DNA of 64,000 nucleotides. Source: Mactromeris polynyma. Its lineage: Eukaryota; Mollusca; Bivalvia; Venerida; Mactridae. Location: the NCBI GenBank assembly GCA_032209605.1, contig JASFXZ010000003.1, positions 37,040,762-37,104,761 on the forward strand. Direction: 5' to 3'. The notes beneath the pieces were generated by a model, which worked only from the letters and a program-made list of their open reading frames with translations, was not told where the DNA came from and ran no database searches. The position numbers and the translations under genes were made by a program. Below are positions 59,257-64,000 of the stretch, in pieces (within the stretch, counting starts at the first letter, position 1; the number at the start of each line of letters is the position of its first letter).

Positions 59257-61392
59257 AAATACAATTATAGTCTTGTCATGAATAATATTTGAAGTGGCCA
59301 TACAAATTTATGCTCGAGAATTAATTTCTGCATTCATTTTGATCATCATAAGAATAATTTACCTATCATGGGTTTAGCAAAAAACTATTATTCATATTTA
59401 ACTGCTTCTTTCCCATTCCTGGGTTACAATAGTTTTTTGTTTATGATGATAAAAATTTCAAGTAAGTAATTTCTCCTTTGAAAATTGTCTATCTTTTATT
59501 CTTTGCAGTGAATGTTGATCAAACCCATAACACTAATGTATCAGGATAACTCATAGAATATACGCAATTTTTTTTTAAAATCACCTTTAAAATGAACTTG
59601 AGCATGCCTTTATGATAGATTTGCCAAGTTATTTATCAGATAGCGATGTGTCATAATTCAAACCAGATGTGTTTGTATTAGGTTCATCTATCCACACTCC
59701 TTTATTTCATATGTTATATCTTCAAAGTCTGGAACTGTTTTACTTAATGCTTGCCAAAAATAAATTGAAATCATTTTAAAATTTCTATCAGTGATGTTAG
59801 AATCATGGGAGAATGATAAATATTCCTCAGACTTCCTCCATTTATCATGATATTTGAAATATTAGTTTTATCATACATTTGTAATACCTGTCACATCTTT
59901 GCACTCTCTTGTCTTGTAACGGCCTATATTGTGGACATTTTGTATCACTGTCGTTCTCCTATCATGTATACAGTGATGTTTCCCATCTTTGCTTATTTCT
60001 GCTTGGACCAATGATTGATACCCCTAACATCTTACTGATACAATGTGTAGCTTGTAACGTATCCCCATCTGATTGTTTGTAAGGCTTCCTAAATGCTGTT
60101 GTCCTTTAGTGCTATATTTAGCTACCTGCTCCTTTGCCAATGATCGAAAGCCTTCCTGCAGATTGTCGCTCTTTTAAGAATGTAGACAATATAATCTAAC
60201 ATTGTATGTTGAGGTAATTGTTGGACCTGTCTAGTATTAAAAGCCCTTCAAATTGGTCAGCAATTTTTAACCTCTTGCTTGATTATAAACCCTCTCCCTG
60301 TCCATTGCTCATCATACCCATTGTTTAGCAAAGCATCATGTATATCATCGTTATGTTTGTCATTTGTTGGTTCCTTGAGAAGCAGACACTACTCTGTAAC
60401 ATTGTCTATGAAACTGCCAGCAAACAGTACCTTCTTGGTGCAATCATACATACATGTATAAGTGCTTAAAGATGTTATCTAGAGAATTAATGTATAATAC
60501 TCCTTCAATAAACTGGTTACTACTATTTGTTATGATTCATTGCTTGAGGTTAATATGTGAGGTTTTTGAATGAAGTGATTCCCTGTCTGTCTGGATCACA
60601 AACTTACTATACCCATCCTTAGCATATCTGATCTTTGTGAGTGTTCTGTTCTGTGGGGCACATAGGAATAAGTGATCTCATGTCGCTGATTCTTACTTAT
60701 CATCTTTCTGTGTTCCAACGTCATACCTTTGGGAACATAATTATCACTTATTTCTTAGTTCAAAGGTGCCTGCATATTTGTCTCAGTTCAGTAACATTGG
60801 GGATGTTCATTTATCTAAGTCTTAATGGCTGACATAGTGTTGATGTGATGATAGGTCAAAGTGTACATGCAAAATAGGTGAGTGTTCAAATGTAGTAACA
60901 TTAACTTTGTCTTTATGTTCTTGCAAGATTCAATCTAGATGCATGGGATTGATGCTTAGAACGCATTTCCTGTTTCCGGTAGGAAATATCCCGGCTACAT
61001 GGATGTACAAGACAAGAGTCTATCTAGATATAAATATATTTTATGATGATACTTATTGTAAGAACAGTTGCTAGAGTCTGTTACCTGTGGTGCATTGTAA
61101 TTGTTAGATATTTGAAATAGGTATGTTCAACTATTTATCTATGCATTATTCTTGATGCTATAACTGAATTATTAGAACATGAATCTGACCAAATAGTAGT
61201 ATCCTAGTATCCGTAGTATCACTATAATTTGTAGAGGATTGGCAAATTTATCTGAGTGAAGAGCAGACATTATAATACGTGACTTGTGATTTCAGTTAAC
61301 ATTTTACTGAAGTTTTATTAACGGAAGTCTAACATAGATTGGTTTAGTATTTTCTAAATTCGACATTTATGGGTCATCATGGTGAATTCATA
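59257..61392. other. Downstream intron or 3' region, nothing recognised
   Basis: About 2.1 kb. Between 59930 and 60830 the base composition is less AT-rich and looks like decayed coding DNA on either strand, but I could not identify a family. TTTTATTCTTTGCAG near 59509 is a good acceptor followed by only 13 in-phase codons. Confidence 0.35.
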
Positions 61393-62064
61393 CAGTAGAA
61401 TCCTGTTGGCTCGAACTCGACGGGACTGACAAAATTTGTTCGAGTGAAAGGTTGTTCTAGTCAACCATGGTTGTGTAATAATTAATATGCGTACGTAATA
61501 TGGTGCGTATGTCTTGTCACAGAGAAATACAACAATCAGTTACTAACTCAGACACAATTCAGGAGTAAGAAATATTTATAGCACACAGTGACGTCAACAA
61601 AAGAGAACATATTTGTTTCGTGGTATGAAGTGAAGTCAAACACTTGAATTAAAACACGCTTTCAAATCAAGTATATTTGTACATATTATGACACTTAAAT
61701 TATCAATTATTGCATTAATCAACATTCACACAACTGCAAACAAATTAACTAATGCAGCTTGTTGTTTGTGCGCAATTTTCACAAACGTGTGAATAACACA
61801 CGCTGTGTCACAATTGAGCTCATTCGCTAGAGTATCCGATCATGAGGTGAGAAAATGTATTGTTCGACCGAAACGTGCGAATAATAGTGCATTTTATGTT
61901 CACGGGACCAAATAATTGGTTCGAGAGTTCGAGGCTGGGCAGTTCGAACCAACAGTGGTCGAACAATATAGATTATATAGAAAAATTCAATTGGGACTTC
62001 ATAATCACTTCGAGTCAACAAGGGTGTTCGACGCAACCGAGTTCTAGCCAACGGGGTTCTACTG
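61393..62064. mobile_element. 672-bp TIR element, CAGTAGAAYCCYGTTGGC ends
   Basis: The left end CAGTAGAATCCTGTTGGCTC and right end (inverse CAGTAGAACCCCGTTGGCTA) form an imperfect inverted repeat of about 27 bp with TA at each side (61391-61392, 62065-62066). The interior near the right end repeats TTCGA/TCGAAC motifs. CAGT termini plus TA duplication fit a pogo/Tigger-type non-autonomous element. The interior is more CpG-rich than its flanks. Confidence 0.8.
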
Positions 62065-62066
62065 TA

Positions 62067-64000
62067 TTTATATTGTGTCTATGTTCAAATGAACAAATAT
62101 ACAAACAAAGTTTTTCCTCTCTTTTATATTTGATAATAATTTCAGTATATTTTATTGTCAACAAGCAAATGGCTGATTGGTAAGGTTGGTCTGTTGGCAA
62201 CTAGCAAACATCATTAAAATTCTATGAATTGATGGTCATTGTATATTTCACATCCAATTAGTGAAGATGATCTGTATGACAGGTGAACTACCTGTTAGAT
62301 TAAGGTCATTTATGCTACTGTCAGTTCATGTTTCACACATCTGGCTGTCATTTAACATGTTGATAATGTCCAGTCTTGACCATCCAGTGAGGTATTGAAT
62401 ATACAATTAGGCAATAAAATGTCTTTGTTGACAGTTACGCTGTCTGTTTGCTTGTTGCCAATAAAGTATACCTTAACATCAAATATAAAAAGTGGAAAAC
62501 ACTTTATTTGCTTTTTCGTTCATATTGTACAAAGACAATAATTATATGAATTCACCATTGAATGTGTACACAGCTTTGTCTAACCACAAACTTATCTATC
62601 CTTGAACTGGTCAATTGCAATTAGTAGTCTCTTCAGATTAGAATTTATATAAAATATGAATGTAAAATGTTTGTTTGACAGATATGGTCAAACCCATTCT
62701 CTGTGCAAATTGAACAAAAGTCAGAAGAAAAACTTTATTGACATATCAAGATTATGTACAAAAAGGTTGTAATTGCTTGACGTTCTAAACACGAGTTACC
62801 CTAGTTTTAAGATGCCCCTTCATATGAGAGTGTTGACTTGAAATACATATATAATATGGCTGTAGGTTACAAGGTTACAGTTATATATTGTTTTGGTTTT
62901 AGATGTTTTAACGTACAGGTATTACAGTTTGTACCTGAGACACTACGGTCATTAGTATTCAAATTATGACAGTCAAAAGTGATAATTGTCCATCATATAT
63001 TGTAACATACTACATATTGACCATAACATAACCCCTTAGGAAATAATCATTATATATGTTTGATATAAAGTTATGTCTGCATTCTTGGTCACCTTGCACT
63101 ACATTCAGTGATGTCATGTTAGTTTATGCCCTCAAGTGTCTAGTGATACACCAAATTTGATAAAATCAGCACATGCAGTGCACCTTGCTTGGAGCTGATA
63201 GGGATCTTAATTTGCCTGCTCATAAATTGCTATTGCAGTTAATGGTCAGTCTTACCCAATGTGACAGGTGCTTTATTTAAACTTAAATGTGCTGGTATAT
63301 GCTAAATGATTAAACATTTAAGAACACTTGTGTTATTTGAAATACCCATTTTGGATGTTACATTAATGGAAAGCTCAGAGTGCAGCAATACATAAATTGT
63401 AAGCTTTGGTTTGTTCTTATAAATGTGCATTGATTTCTGCCTTCATCTGACTATTGTCTAGACTTGAACAGAAATTTGTAAATACTAAAGTTGCCAAGAT
63501 TTGGTTTGTTAAGTTTGTTTCAGCTTTGGTAGTGTCATAGTTTAAGGATCTTACAGTGAACATTTTAGAATAATTGATGGATTAAGGGATTGTTCATATA
63601 CTTAAGGTTGGTTTGCTGTAGTGTTAACTGTCGTCTTTGCACCTGATAAGGTATTTAGATAATGAATGTTGGTATAGTGTTGTGATTATACTCTGGGCTT
63701 TTCAAGGAATCCACCTGCTTTGTCATTAAACTGGCCTTATTAACCTTAATGATATCAGGTACATACGTAGAAACTCTGATGCAAAAATATAGTTGCATTT
63801 AATTCACACTGCATTATGTGAGCCAAAGGCAGCTTTGTACCCCCTCTGTCAGTCCCACAGCCTTGTGCAACAATGTGCAACTTTGGCTTAACTAGAGTAT
63901 TATGTTATTAAATGTTATTTCTGCTAGCCACACCCAGTGTTTTTATTGCCAGTTTATGACTCAATTTGTGACTTTATTCCGACTTGCAATTGTTGATGGC
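62067..64000. other. Downstream region, nothing recognised
   Basis: AT-rich DNA to the end of the window. TTGCTATTGCAG near 63236 is an acceptor-like site followed by a stop within eight codons in the required phase, so no exon is called. Confidence 0.4.

Noticed and set aside
59510..59549. Exon 4 of the PDZ gene after CTTTGCAG
   Set aside because: Good acceptor and right phase, but only 13 codons before TAA and a poor donor.
60900..60980. Exon after GTTCTTGCAAG
   Set aside because: The phase required after exon 3 hits TAG within four codons.

Overview
This is a 64-kb stretch of AT-rich animal nuclear DNA, most likely from a bivalve mollusc. It carries several interspersed repeats typical of clam and mussel genomes: a GGGGCATAA...GTCCGTCTGTCTGT...CATCCGTGTCC type at 34.7-35.2 kb, a 'gaccttgaccctgtgacccc...gaccgactgaccgacatgtgcaa' type near 49.2-49.4 kb, and a 'gatcttgacctttgagctacagg...gaacatttgtgcc' type near 50.2 kb. 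The species cannot be named from sequence alone. There are no prokaryotic operons, rRNA genes, intact tRNAs or CRISPR arrays.

The one gene recognised with good confidence is on the + strand. It encodes a PDZ domain of the ALP/Enigma/ZASP (PDLIM) type, which in known animals binds alpha-actinin at Z-discs and stress fibres. Its start exon is 15499-15591, the second half of the PDZ domain is 57085-57236 and a linker exon is 58647-58726. Intron 1 is about 41.5 kb and intron 2 about 1.4 kb. The usual downstream exons (ZM motif, LIM domains) are not visible and probably lie beyond 64 kb. A phase-compatible last exon with a nearby AATAAA at 58843-59027 could instead give a short PDZ-only isoform.

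Layout. 1-15.4 kb: upstream DNA with a foldback element, a 2.6-kb array of a 23-bp unit, a 28-bp-unit array, several MITE pairs and a deleted mariner copy. 15.4-15.6 kb: probable promoter and first coding exon. 15.6-57.1 kb: intron 1, which holds four of the window's other minisatellites plus one at 19.5 kb (units of 39, 20, 31 and 52 bp), a four-copy pogo/Tigger-like MITE family with TA target duplications (three of them at 16.4-20.2 kb), hAT-like MITEs and SINE-like fragments. It also holds a 4.8-kb element (47160-51996) bounded by inverted repeats and rich in CTGAA/TTCAG motifs. That element contains a nested repeat insertion and, on the - strand, an unidentified exon-like ORF ending in a perfect splice donor. 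A second - strand start-like site at 44.9 kb shares a 13-bp promoter-proximal motif with it. 57.1-64 kb: the remaining PDZ exons, then mostly unannotated DNA with a 672-bp TIR element at 61.4-62.1 kb.

Most long open frames in the window are by-products of tandem arrays whose unit lacks stop codons, and they are not treated as genes. Gene models rest on reading splice sites and domain sequence by eye, without transcript or homology searches.
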